From assembly GCA_002429165.1 (NCBI GenBank), contig DIYV01000017.1, forward strand, positions 1 to 10,597: DNA of 10,597 nt. Reading direction: 5' to 3'. The position numbers were made by a program, and so were the translations under genes. Below, piece after piece: positions 1-5,964 of this stretch. Position 1 is the first letter of the stretch; every line of letters starts with the position of its first letter. A model generated the notes under the pieces. That model saw nothing but the letters and a program-made list of their open reading frames with translations, ran no database searches and had not been told where the DNA came from. The DNA comes from Gallionella sp. UBA6045. Lineage in GTDB: Bacteria; Pseudomonadota; Gammaproteobacteria; Burkholderiales; Gallionellaceae.

Positions 1-275
1 TAGTGATAGCCGATCAGCAGCAGTACCAGGAACAGTTTGGCGTGCAACCAGCCGCCGCTGAAGCCATAGCCCAGCCACAGCCACATGCCGAAACCCAGCG
101 CCAGCCAGGCGATTGGAGTGATGAAGCGGTACAGCTTGCCTTCCATCAGCTTCAGCCGCGCGATTTCGGCGGGGTCGGTCGCCATCGCGTGATTGACGAA
201 AATCCGCGGCAGGTAGAACAAACCGGCAAACCAGCTCACCACAAAAATGATATGAAACGCTTTAATCCATAACAT
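1..275 (-). CDS. hemJ: Protoporphyrinogen IX oxidase HemJ (CopD-like membrane protein), 3' end outside window
   Basis: Reading leftwards from the ATG at 275-273, the frame stays open to the window edge, giving about 91 residues that begin MLWIKAFHIIFVVSW. HemJ is the membrane enzyme that oxidises protoporphyrinogen IX to protoporphyrin IX in haem synthesis in bacteria lacking HemG or HemY. Supporting features are a first membrane helix with an early His (residue 8, matching the essential N-terminal His of the family), the LPRIFVNH segment after it, a short loop (MEGKLYRFITP) and a second and third hydrophobic stretch. The family is about 140 residues, so roughly the last third is missing. AGAGG at 286-282 on the minus strand lies 6 nt before the ATG and belongs to the inverted-repeat element just upstream. 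The gene is probably the last or a late member of the minus-strand operon that starts at 3229. Family call is firm; function is inferred from the family. Confidence 0.9.
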   Translation of the reverse strand, partial: MLWIKAFHIIFVVSWFAGLFYLPRIFVNHAMATDPAEIARLKLMEGKLYRFITPIAWLALGFGMWLWLGYGFSGGWLHAKLFLVLLLIGYH

Positions 276-276
276 A

Positions 277-418
277 AAACACCTCTATAAATCCATTTTC
301 CGGGCGAATCGCGTCGTCGCGTGCTCGCTCACTTCTCGTCTATCCATTTGATATGCCTCTTCGTTCGCTGAGCGGCTCCTTGCACTTCATCCCGAAAAAC
401 GAATTTCTAGAGGTGTTT
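277..418. repeat. 142-bp MITE-like element with 28-bp terminal inverted repeats
   Basis: The left arm (277-304) and right arm (391-418) are inverted copies that match at 24 of 28 positions. Both outer ends read AAACACCTCTA towards the inside, and both inner ends carry CCCG followed by an A-rich run. The interior (305-390) has no gene-sized frame; the only small frame is 16 codons on the minus strand (390-340). A TAAAA direct repeat flanks it (275-279 and 418-422), consistent with a 5-bp target duplication, although it overlaps the ends of the arms. The element fills almost all of the space between the permease stop (428-430) and the hemJ start (275). No transposase is present, so it would be non-autonomous or a folded RNA/DNA repeat. 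Only one copy is visible in the window, so mobility is inferred from structure alone. Confidence 0.65.
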
Positions 419-427
419 AAAATATCT

Positions 428-1213
428 TTACTGAGACAACCTTCTTCTGAACAGCACCAGCGACACATAAAAACCGAACAATGCGTAGCCCAGCAATACC
501 GAAATATGCAGCATGAAACCGGGCGGCACGTGGTTGGTCAACAGCGGTCTGGCCAGGTCTATCGCGTGGGTCAGCGGCAGTACAGACGATACATTCTGCA
601 ACATTGTCGGCAAGCGGTCGACCGGAAAAAACACGCCGCATAATAGCACCATCGGGGTGATGGCCAGCGTGAAGTAGTACATGAAATAGTCATAGCTGGG
701 CGCAAGCGCGGTAACGATCAATCCGATCGACGCAAAACACAGACCGACCAGAAAGGCGAGCGGAATGATCCACAGCGACAGCGGCGAGTGCGACAGCCCC
801 AGCAGCCAGATCACCAGCAGCACCGCCAGGCCGGACAGCAGGCTTTTGCTTGCCGCCCAGACGATCTCGGAGAACACGATATCGTCCAGCGTGACGGGCG
901 TGTTGAGTATCGCTTCCCAGGTGCGCTGCTCGTGCATGCGCGCGAAGCCGGAATACAATGCCTCGAAGCTTGCGCTGTTCATGGTGCTGTAGCACACCGT
1001 CCCGCCTGCCAGGAATGCGATGTACGACGTGCCGCCGATTTGCGGCAACATGCCGCCCAGGCCATAGCCGAGCCCCAGCATGTAGATCACCGGGTCGGCG
1101 AGATGGCCGAGCACCGACGAGCCCGCCATTTTTTTCCAGACCATGAAGTTGCGCCGCCAGATCGGGATGAAACGGCGGCTGAATTGCGGCAGCGCGAAGT
1201 TATACCGGCTCAT
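428..1213 (-). CDS. ABC-2 type transporter permease, NodJ-like
   Basis: This 261-residue protein is the membrane half of an ABC exporter, and its length fits NodJ (about 260). The N-terminus is basic ([21 protein letters not shown]), followed by about six hydrophobic segments. The stretch after the second, FLAGGTVCYSTMNSASFE, then an EQRTWEAILNTPV loop, is typical of NodJ/ABC-2 permeases, as is the late LLCGVFFPVDRLP segment. The C-terminus is basic (FRRRLSQ). A longer frame runs upstream to 1456, but the start at 1213 is chosen because its ATG overlaps the thioesterase stop (ATGA, 1213-1210) and upstream codons duplicate the thioesterase coding region. The ATPase partner is two genes upstream in the same operon. 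NodIJ of rhizobia exports lipo-chitooligosaccharides; relatives in non-nodulating betaproteobacteria have no proven substrate. A lipid-like substrate is an inference. Confidence 0.88.
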   Translation of the reverse strand: MSRYNFALPQFSRRFIPIWRRNFMVWKKMAGSSVLGHLADPVIYMLGLGYGLGGMLPQIGGTSYIAFLAGGTVCYSTMNSASFEALYSGFARMHEQRTWEAILNTPVTLDDIVFSEIVWAASKSLLSGLAVLLVIWLLGLSHSPLSLWIIPLAFLVGLCFASIGLIVTALAPSYDYFMYYFTLAITPMVLLCGVFFPVDRLPTMLQNVSSVLPLTHAIDLARPLLTNHVPPGFMLHISVLLGYALFGFYVSLVLFRRRLSQ

Positions 1214-1677
1214 TTCAGCTTGTCCTGTTCTACAGCGGCCATCGCATCGGCCGGACTGATCACGCCGAGCCCGCGCGCATAGACGCAGCCCTTCGATGTC
1301 CCTTCGGCGGCGATGCGTTCGCCACTGAGGAACGTGTGTTTCATGTAGAAATACTTTTCGTCCCAGCGGGTCACTTCCAGTTCCACCCGGAAGCGCTCGA
1401 ACAGTCCCAGCGGCTTCTTGTAGGTCATCGTATGTTCCGCGATGACCGGTATCCATTTGCGCCTGAACATGGCTTTCAGCAATCCGGTGCGGATGAACAT
1501 ATCCACGCGGTTGAGATCGCAGATGGTCAAGTAACGGCCGTTGTTCATGTGGAAATTGATATCCAGATCGTTCGGCAACACGCGCAAGCTCAGCGTGCTC
1601 AGCGAGTTGCCGATACTGAGCGACTCGCGGAACTGCGACAGAACGAACACATACAGCATGCGGAAGATCAGGTTCAT
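1210..1677 (-). CDS. Hotdog-fold acyl-CoA/ACP thioesterase family protein (4HBT_2/THEM6-like)
   Basis: The 155-residue protein fits a single hotdog domain. The diagnostic stretch is at residues 35-50, [16 protein letters not shown], containing the D-x-N-x-H-x-N-N pattern (D39, N41, H43, N45, N46) of 4-hydroxybenzoyl-CoA thioesterase-like proteins. It is followed by the helix [13 protein letters not shown] and the strands of the sheet ([27 protein letters not shown]...). The hydrophobic N-terminus ([13 protein letters not shown]) may be a membrane association helix. Such enzymes hydrolyse thioesters of acyl-CoA or acyl-ACP. Start and stop both lie in ATGA overlaps (1677-1674 with the ATPase stop, 1213-1210 with the permease start), so translation is probably coupled and stoichiometry linked to the exporter. 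A thioesterase between the two halves of an ABC exporter suggests the transported compound or its precursor is acylated. Family call is good; substrate unknown. Confidence 0.85.
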   Translation of the reverse strand: MNLIFRMLYVFVLSQFRESLSIGNSLSTLSLRVLPNDLDINFHMNNGRYLTICDLNRVDMFIRTGLLKAMFRRKWIPVIAEHTMTYKKPLGLFERFRVELEVTRWDEKYFYMKHTFLSGERIAAEGTSKGCVYARGLGVISPADAMAAVEQDKLK

Positions 1678-2588
1678 TCGCGCATCTCCCGCCCGGTCAG
1701 CTTCAGGAACACATCCTCCAGATTGGCCGGCCGGTGCAGGTAGCGCAATTCAGGATGTTGCTGTAATTCCTTTAATAACGGCTGCGCATCGGTCACATAG
1801 CAGAATACCGATTCGCCGCTCACCTCGAAGCGTTGTGCAAGACGCGCCGCATGATCCTGTGCCCATGTGGCTGCCTGCTCGCCGAACACCTCGACCACCT
1901 GCGGCTCGATGTTCTGCGCGATCAGTTCGCGCGGCGAACCGGTGCTGATGATGCGGCCGTTGTCCATCACCGCGAGGCGGTGGCATAGCCGCTCCGCTTC
2001 ATCCATGAAGTGCGTGGTGAGCAGCAGGGTCTTGCCGCGCGCGGTCAGTTCGCGCAGGCGTTGCCAGATCAGGTGGCGCGCCTGAGGATCGAGTCCGGTG
2101 GTCGGTTCGTCGAGGAAGATGACTTCGGGATCGTTCACCAGCGCGCGGGCAAGGGTCAGGCGCCTCTTCATCCCGCCAGACAGTGTTGGCACCTTCACAT
2201 CGCGCTTGTTGGTCAGGTTGGCGAATTCCAGTAGTTCCGGCATGCGCGCATTGATCACCGCGTCGCTGATGCCGAAGTAGCGGCCGTACACCAGCAGGTT
2301 TTCCGCCACGGTGAAATCGGGATCGAGATTGTCTATCTGCGGCACGACGCCGACGCGCACCCGGGCGGCGCGCGCCTGTTGCGGCACGGCATGATCCAGC
2401 AACTGCAATTCGCCCGAATCCGGGGCGATCAGGCCGAGCATCAGGCGCAGCGTGGTGGTCTTGCCCGCGCCGTTCGGCCCGAGCAGACCGAAACATTCGC
2501 CGCGCCGGATGGACAGGTCCAGCCCGTCCACCACTACCTGGTCGCCATAGCTTTTGCGCAGGTTATGCGCGCTCAGTATTGCGTTCAT
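1674..2588 (-). CDS. ABC transporter ATP-binding protein, NodI-like
   Basis: This 304-residue ATPase has all nucleotide-binding motifs: Walker [10 protein letters not shown] (residues 37-45), Q-loop [12 protein letters not shown] (Q84), signature LSGGM (136-140), Walker B VIFLDEP (156-162), D-loop GLDPQ and switch His in [12 protein letters not shown] (H193). The C-terminal ~80 residues after the nucleotide domain, ending in [16 protein letters not shown], are typical of the DrrA/NodI/CcmA-type exporter ATPases, and the length equals that of rhizobial NodI. An open frame continues upstream to 2705, but ATG 2588 is chosen because [15 protein letters not shown] starts the domain at the usual place and forms an ATGA overlap with the hydrolase stop (2588-2585). 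It energises the permease at 428-1213. Substrate is not shown by the sequence. Confidence 0.9.
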   Translation of the reverse strand: MNAILSAHNLRKSYGDQVVVDGLDLSIRRGECFGLLGPNGAGKTTTLRLMLGLIAPDSGELQLLDHAVPQQARAARVRVGVVPQIDNLDPDFTVAENLLVYGRYFGISDAVINARMPELLEFANLTNKRDVKVPTLSGGMKRRLTLARALVNDPEVIFLDEPTTGLDPQARHLIWQRLRELTARGKTLLLTTHFMDEAERLCHRLAVMDNGRIISTGSPRELIAQNIEPQVVEVFGEQAATWAQDHAARLAQRFEVSGESVFCYVTDAQPLLKELQQHPELRYLHRPANLEDVFLKLTGREMRE

Positions 2589-3229
2589 ACAGGTTGCCCG
2601 TTGAAGGCGTGAAGCACGATCTGCCTGAGCTGGTTCAGCCGCCCGTGGAAGAAATGGCCCGCCTCCGGCAATACCACAACGGGCAGATGCAACGGGCGGG
2701 CCCATTCCAGTACGTCGGCCAGCGGCACGACCTCGTCCAGCTCGCCATGCACCAGCAGCGTATCGTGGCGTACCGGCGGCATGCCTGTACTATTCTTGAA
2801 TGAAGGAACGGAACGACCCACCGCAGGCGCGATCAGCACCAGTCTGTGCGGATGCGGCTGCAGATGTTGTGCGACACGCGCCTGCACATAGCCGCCGAAG
2901 GAAAAGCCGGACAGGATCAGCGGCAGGTCGCCATACTCCTGTTGCGCATGGCGCACGATCGCCAGCACGTCTTCCATCTCGCCGTTGCCGCTGTCGAATT
3001 CGCCTTCACTGGCACCCACGCCGCGAAAGTTGAAGCGCAATGCGACGAAGTCCAGTTCCACAAAAGTCTTCGCCAATGTCGTGACAACCTTGTTGTCCAT
3101 CGTCCCCCCCATGGTGGGTAGCGGATGCGCCACCACAGCGATGGCGCGCGGTTCACTGTCAGGCAGGTGCGCGGCCCCTTCAAGGTTTCCGGCTGTGCCG
3201 GTGATGGTAAATTTTTTCAGGGTAGGCAT
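2585..3229 (-). CDS. Alpha/beta hydrolase (COG2945-like)
   Basis: This 214-residue protein has the layout of a small serine hydrolase with the alpha/beta fold. The nucleophile elbow is GFSFGG (Ser110). The acid is likely Asp165 in [12 protein letters not shown], and the base His192 in [10 protein letters not shown]. The oxyanion region [17 protein letters not shown] (33-49) and the [13 protein letters not shown] segment (64-76) are hallmarks of the COG2945 group, whose members mostly lack a proven substrate. There is no signal peptide, so it is cytoplasmic. It is the first gene of the minus-strand operon; its stop overlaps the ATPase start (ATGA). The upstream region to 3369 is shared with the divergent sensor gene. 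I see no strong Shine-Dalgarno before the ATG at 3229. It might process the compound handled by the exporter, but that is inference from context. Confidence 0.87.
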   Translation of the reverse strand: MPTLKKFTITGTAGNLEGAAHLPDSEPRAIAVVAHPLPTMGGTMDNKVVTTLAKTFVELDFVALRFNFRGVGASEGEFDSGNGEMEDVLAIVRHAQQEYGDLPLILSGFSFGGYVQARVAQHLQPHPHRLVLIAPAVGRSVPSFKNSTGMPPVRHDTLLVHGELDEVVPLADVLEWARPLHLPVVVLPEAGHFFHGRLNQLRQIVLHAFNGQPV

Positions 3230-3335
3230 ATAAGTTTGTGTATCTGAATTCTGGCGGAATGGTTACAGCTGATAGATATAACCCAATAAGCATATAATTG
3301 CATACACTTCGTGACCAGCAATACTTGATCAACAT

Positions 3336-3344
3336 TGCTATAGT
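3336..3344 (+). promoter_or_regulatory. Possible extended -10 promoter for the sensor gene
   Basis: TGC followed by TATAGT forms an extended -10 element 25 nt before the ATG at 3370, which would give a leader of about 20 nt. No good -35 is visible at 16-18 nt spacing. A second -10-like TATAAT sits at 3293-3298, also without a clear -35. GAAGG at 3359-3363 is a good ribosome binding site, 6 nt before the start. Confidence 0.4.
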
Positions 3345-3369
3345 CAAAATTCATTCCTGAAGGCGCATA

Positions 3370-4038
3370 ATGAAAAAGTTTATGCAACATTCCGTTCTTT
3401 TACCGATGCATTTTAAAACATTCATCGCAGTGGTGACGTTGTTTTCAATTTTCGGGGGATATCAACTCTCAGAGTTGATTTATGGAATGAATGACAATTA
3501 TCTGCAACGCACAGAAAAGATACTGGCAATGGAGAGAAGCTTGAACGACGCAACCATTGCATTGGGTAGTCAAATCCAGGAATGGAAGGACATGCTGTTG
3601 CGTGTCAACGACACGGAGCTTTACAACAATCACCGGAAGGCTTTCACAGAAGCCAGCGTTGGTGTGCAGGAGGCATTGATGCGCACTAAAGTGGCCATGA
3701 AGAATAACGGCATGGATACCGGTGAAATCGAGCAGTTGCTCGGCGAACACCAATCATTGGGTTCAGACTATGTGTTTGCAAAATCTGCTCTGAATGCCGG
3801 GCAAATTAAATCCTACCTTGAAACGGACAAATTGGTTATCGGGGCAGACCGTAAACTTCAGCATCACATCGCTGTCGTAAAAGCCGAAATACAGCGTTTT
3901 TCCGACCAGCAGTTGAAAGAAACAATGCCCGCGGACGAGAATCGCTATCTGCTCGGCCTTATCGGAGCATCGTCACTATTGGTCATGTCGTTAGTTGGAT
4001 ATATATTTGCCAGTCGTTTTCAAGGCAATAAAAACTAG
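3370..4038 (+). CDS. Orphan chemoreceptor-like sensor: two membrane helices and periplasmic helical domain only
   Basis: The 222-residue protein has a short cytoplasmic N-terminus, membrane helix 1 (about 15-37), an all-helical periplasmic region of about 155 residues, and membrane helix 2 (about 193-215), then only seven residues (RFQGNKN). The QIQEWKDMLLR motif (68-78) and the following NHRKAFTEASVGVQEAL segment strongly resemble ligand-binding domains of methyl-accepting chemotaxis proteins of betaproteobacteria. The HAMP linker and the signalling hairpin expected after helix 2 are absent, and no frame in 4039-4175 looks like a remnant of them. The coding region is AT-richer than its neighbours and stands alone on the plus strand between minus-strand operons, which may indicate transfer. 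It could be a decayed receptor or a stand-alone binding or partner protein. The start has a GAAGG site 6 nt upstream. I do not know its function. Confidence 0.72.
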   Translation: MKKFMQHSVLLPMHFKTFIAVVTLFSIFGGYQLSELIYGMNDNYLQRTEKILAMERSLNDATIALGSQIQEWKDMLLRVNDTELYNNHRKAFTEASVGVQEALMRTKVAMKNNGMDTGEIEQLLGEHQSLGSDYVFAKSALNAGQIKSYLETDKLVIGADRKLQHHIAVVKAEIQRFSDQQLKETMPADENRYLLGLIGASSLLVMSLVGYIFASRFQGNKN

Positions 4039-4175
4039 GGCAGTAAAGCATTTATCCGCATTCTGCAAGCCCATGGAAAGCGGAGCTTCGATTCGAGGTG
4101 CCATTGTTAGCTGGTGGATGAAAAGCAGAAATAGGGTTTGTACGCTGTCTGTCTGCTGCAAGAAATTTCCAATGC

Positions 4176-4487
4176 TTAAATCTTCAGCCGCTCCACGATG
4201 CGCCCATTCTTCAAGTGCTCTTCTATGATCTCGTCGAGATCGCTTTCATCAACATAGGTATACCAGGTGCCCTCGGGATACACCACGATCACGGGACCTT
4301 CTTCGCAGCGATCCATGCATCCGGCCGAGTTGATGCGGATTTTATTTTGGCTGCCGGAGATGCCGAGTTCTTTTACCTTGTTCTTCATGTAATCGCGGGC
4401 TTTTTGCGCGCCGTGGTTGTTGCAGCAGGCTTCGCCGGCTTCGCGCTGGTTGGTGCAGAAAAAAACATGTTTGTCGTAAAAGCTCAT
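4176..4487 (-). CDS. Thioredoxin-like [2Fe-2S] ferredoxin (COG3411 family)
   Basis: This 103-residue protein matches the small thioredoxin-fold ferredoxins. Cluster ligands are suggested by Cys11 (VFFCTNQR), Cys21/Cys22 (GEACCNNHG), Cys57 and Cys61 (INSAGCMDRCEEGP). The C-x3-C in the second half and the first Cys near the N-terminus are the family pattern; GPVIVVYPEGTWY after it is also characteristic. Proteins of this family carry one [2Fe-2S] cluster and serve as cytoplasmic electron carriers; the partner here is not evident. The start at 4487 has a GGAG ribosome binding site (4497-4494 on the minus strand) about 6 nt upstream and a promoter-like sequence further up. The gene appears to be transcribed alone, with the REP pair separating it from the upstream VanZ-like gene. 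Confidence 0.92.
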   Translation of the reverse strand: MSFYDKHVFFCTNQREAGEACCNNHGAQKARDYMKNKVKELGISGSQNKIRINSAGCMDRCEEGPVIVVYPEGTWYTYVDESDLDEIIEEHLKNGRIVERLKI

Positions 4488-4508
4488 GCGAGACTCCAGA
4501 AAGATTGA

Positions 4509-4536
4509 ATTATCCCAGATAATCCATTAAGACCAA
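4509..4536 (-). promoter_or_regulatory. Sigma-70-type promoter candidate for the ferredoxin gene
   Basis: On the minus strand TTGGTC (4536-4531) and GATAAT (4514-4509) are separated by 16 nt. The -10 matches the consensus at five of six bases, the -35 at three. Transcription would start near 4502, about 15 nt before the ATG at 4487, leaving room for the GGAG site. Confidence 0.5.
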
Positions 4537-4544
4537 GGTGCCAT

Positions 4545-4608
4545 GTAGGAACGCAATTTATTGCGCGATAGCCTGGATACACAATCGCCCGATGAATCGG
4601 GCTCCTAC
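4545..4608. repeat. Inverted pair of REP units (REPIN-like)
   Basis: Two 25-nt units face each other: 4545-4569 on plus and 4608-4584 on minus. Each reads GTAGGA, a hairpin-forming core, then CGAT. The core stems differ (CGCAA/TTGCG with loop TTTA in the first; CCCGA/TCGGG with loop TTCA in the second), while the flanks are identical. This arrangement is typical of bacterial REP sequences spread by RAYT-type transposases. A related unit is found at 10482. The pair lies between the stop of the VanZ-like gene and the ferredoxin promoter, the usual extragenic position. It might also protect or end the VanZ-like mRNA. Confidence 0.8.
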
Positions 4609-4667
4609 GGGTGCCCGGCCATAAGTTTTTCGGACAAAACATGAACGGCCTAACGGACACTCCAGAA

Positions 4668-5738
4668 TTATACTTTCCTGACGCGCCACAGATGAAACAG
4701 CAGCAGCAAAGGGAAGACCTGCGTGATGGTCTGTGCCAGCCCGTTGTAGTTGAGCAAATGCCCGTAATGCCAGTGATAGATGGATATCGCGGCAGAAGGT
4801 GAATTGTCGTCAAACACAAAGTTCACGATGGCAAGGTAACATAATGCCGCCGCAGCGCCGAAACCGATCAAGGCACTGCGCGGCAGCCACAGCGCCGCGA
4901 ACAGCAGCAATATCCCCAGTATCATTCCAAACACCGCCTCGCTGTTGATCCATAACAGCAATGCCCAGGATTTCAACAGCAGTGCGGCAGTAACGAATTT
5001 AACCAATGCCACTGCGCTCAATATCACCAGTAACGCCATGACAATATTGCGCGGAATGCGCAACAGGGTCAGCATCAGCGTGCCCAGCATCAGCATATTC
5101 AGCGTGACAACATTGCTTTCCCATACATTAAAGTGCGCAGGCGGCAGCGTCGCAAAAGGCTGGCTTGCGGTCCCGCTGATAAACACATTGCCGAGCATCG
5201 GCAGGGACGGGTTGATCTGCCCGAATATCCACAGCGCAAGCAAAGCCAGACCAAAATCCATGTCTTTGCCATGGCGGAAAAGATCGTTGCGCCAGCGTGT
5301 TATTCGTGAAAAGAACCAGGTCCAGGAAGTAATGCTCACCGCCAGTACCGCGCCCATCAGCGCCCCGGAGCTGTTGGTCAGCAAATCCATATTGGAGCTG
5401 ATGCGCGTCGGCAAATACATTTGCAGGTATTCCATGCTCGCTGACAGCAGCACGCCGGCGCACAGGCCAATCGTTACGCTCATCAGCGCCCCGTAGCGTG
5501 CACGTGCCGTCAAGCCAACCAGCAATCCGAAAGGCAAGTAGGACAGTAGATTGATGACTGCATCGAATGCGGTATAGGTAAATTGAAAAGAGGTGCGGAG
5601 CACAGCCAGGAAATTAAAGCCCGGTTCGCGCCAACCGGAAAATGGCGACAGGCTCGCGTACATGATGAATAGCGTATAGCCGAGAGTCAGCCAGGCTCTT
5701 AACCTCAGACGGGTTTCGATGTTGTAGGGCTCTTCCAT
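4668..5738 (-). CDS. VanZ-family polytopic membrane protein
   Basis: This 356-residue protein is mostly hydrophobic, with around eight to ten membrane helices. The first ~140 residues form a VanZ-like domain: an N-terminal helix ending in MYASLSPFSGW, then the FDAVINLLSYLPFG segment, a later SASMEYLQMYLPTR segment and SNMDLLTNSSGALMG, which carry the conserved D/N, PFG, E-x-x-Q, R, D and N-x-x-G positions of the family. The C-terminal half (about 160-356) holds further helices and ends in a basic tail (WRVRKV); I do not recognise a domain there. VanZ relatives influence teicoplanin sensitivity in some Firmicutes, but in proteobacteria their role is unknown and they often lie near polysaccharide or envelope genes. 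The start ATG at 5738 is the first in frame after the divergent intergenic region; its ribosome binding site is weak. Confidence 0.82.
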   Translation of the reverse strand: MEEPYNIETRLRLRAWLTLGYTLFIMYASLSPFSGWREPGFNFLAVLRTSFQFTYTAFDAVINLLSYLPFGLLVGLTARARYGALMSVTIGLCAGVLLSASMEYLQMYLPTRISSNMDLLTNSSGALMGAVLAVSITSWTWFFSRITRWRNDLFRHGKDMDFGLALLALWIFGQINPSLPMLGNVFISGTASQPFATLPPAHFNVWESNVVTLNMLMLGTLMLTLLRIPRNIVMALLVILSAVALVKFVTAALLLKSWALLLWINSEAVFGMILGILLLFAALWLPRSALIGFGAAAALCYLAIVNFVFDDNSPSAAISIYHWHYGHLLNYNGLAQTITQVFPLLLLFHLWRVRKV

Positions 5739-5931
5739 ATTCTGTACAGGTCCATTGCCGGCAGTCGTGCAAGTTTAACCCATTCGATGGTGCGGGTTGC
5801 ATTCGGCAGTATGGCCAACTGCAACGCGGGTCCTTTTCGTTGCTGTCGGCCGGACATAAGGCCGAACTGCGGTGGAACAGACCGCTCACCGGGAGGTTAA
5901 CCATTGGTGAAGTACCGGGCCGCCGACAGGG

Positions 5932-5937
5932 TATAAT
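5932..5937 (+). promoter_or_regulatory. Possible -10 box for the exoribonuclease-tonB unit
   Basis: A perfect TATAAT lies 28 nt before the ATG at 5965, placing the likely transcription start near 5944 with a leader of about 20 nt. No convincing -35 is present at normal spacing (TTGGTG at 5904 is 22 nt away), so an activator may be needed or the match may be chance. The rest of the divergent region 5739-5964 holds only weak short inverted repeats. Confidence 0.45.
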
Positions 5938-5964
5938 TGAGCCACTATTTTCGCCTCACCCCCA

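Noticed and set aside
428..1456. Longer permease starting at 1456
   Set aside because: The extra N-terminal residues are a frame-shifted reading of the thioesterase gene; ATG 1213 fits the NodJ-like length and the ATGA junction.
4039..4175. Terminator or small RNA between the sensor and ferredoxin genes
   Set aside because: No GC-rich hairpin followed by a T-run on either strand, and no promoter pattern that I could support.
3995..4228. Frame after the sensor gene as a possible HAMP/signalling remnant
   Set aside because: The translation (rich in Cys, Ser, Lys) shows no HAMP or signalling-hairpin pattern, and it runs into the antisense of the ferredoxin gene.
5739..5964. Short inverted repeats in the divergent region (around 5840-5885) as operator or RNA structure
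   Set aside because: Stems are only 5-6 bp in GC-rich sequence and do not resemble a known riboswitch or operator; expected by chance.
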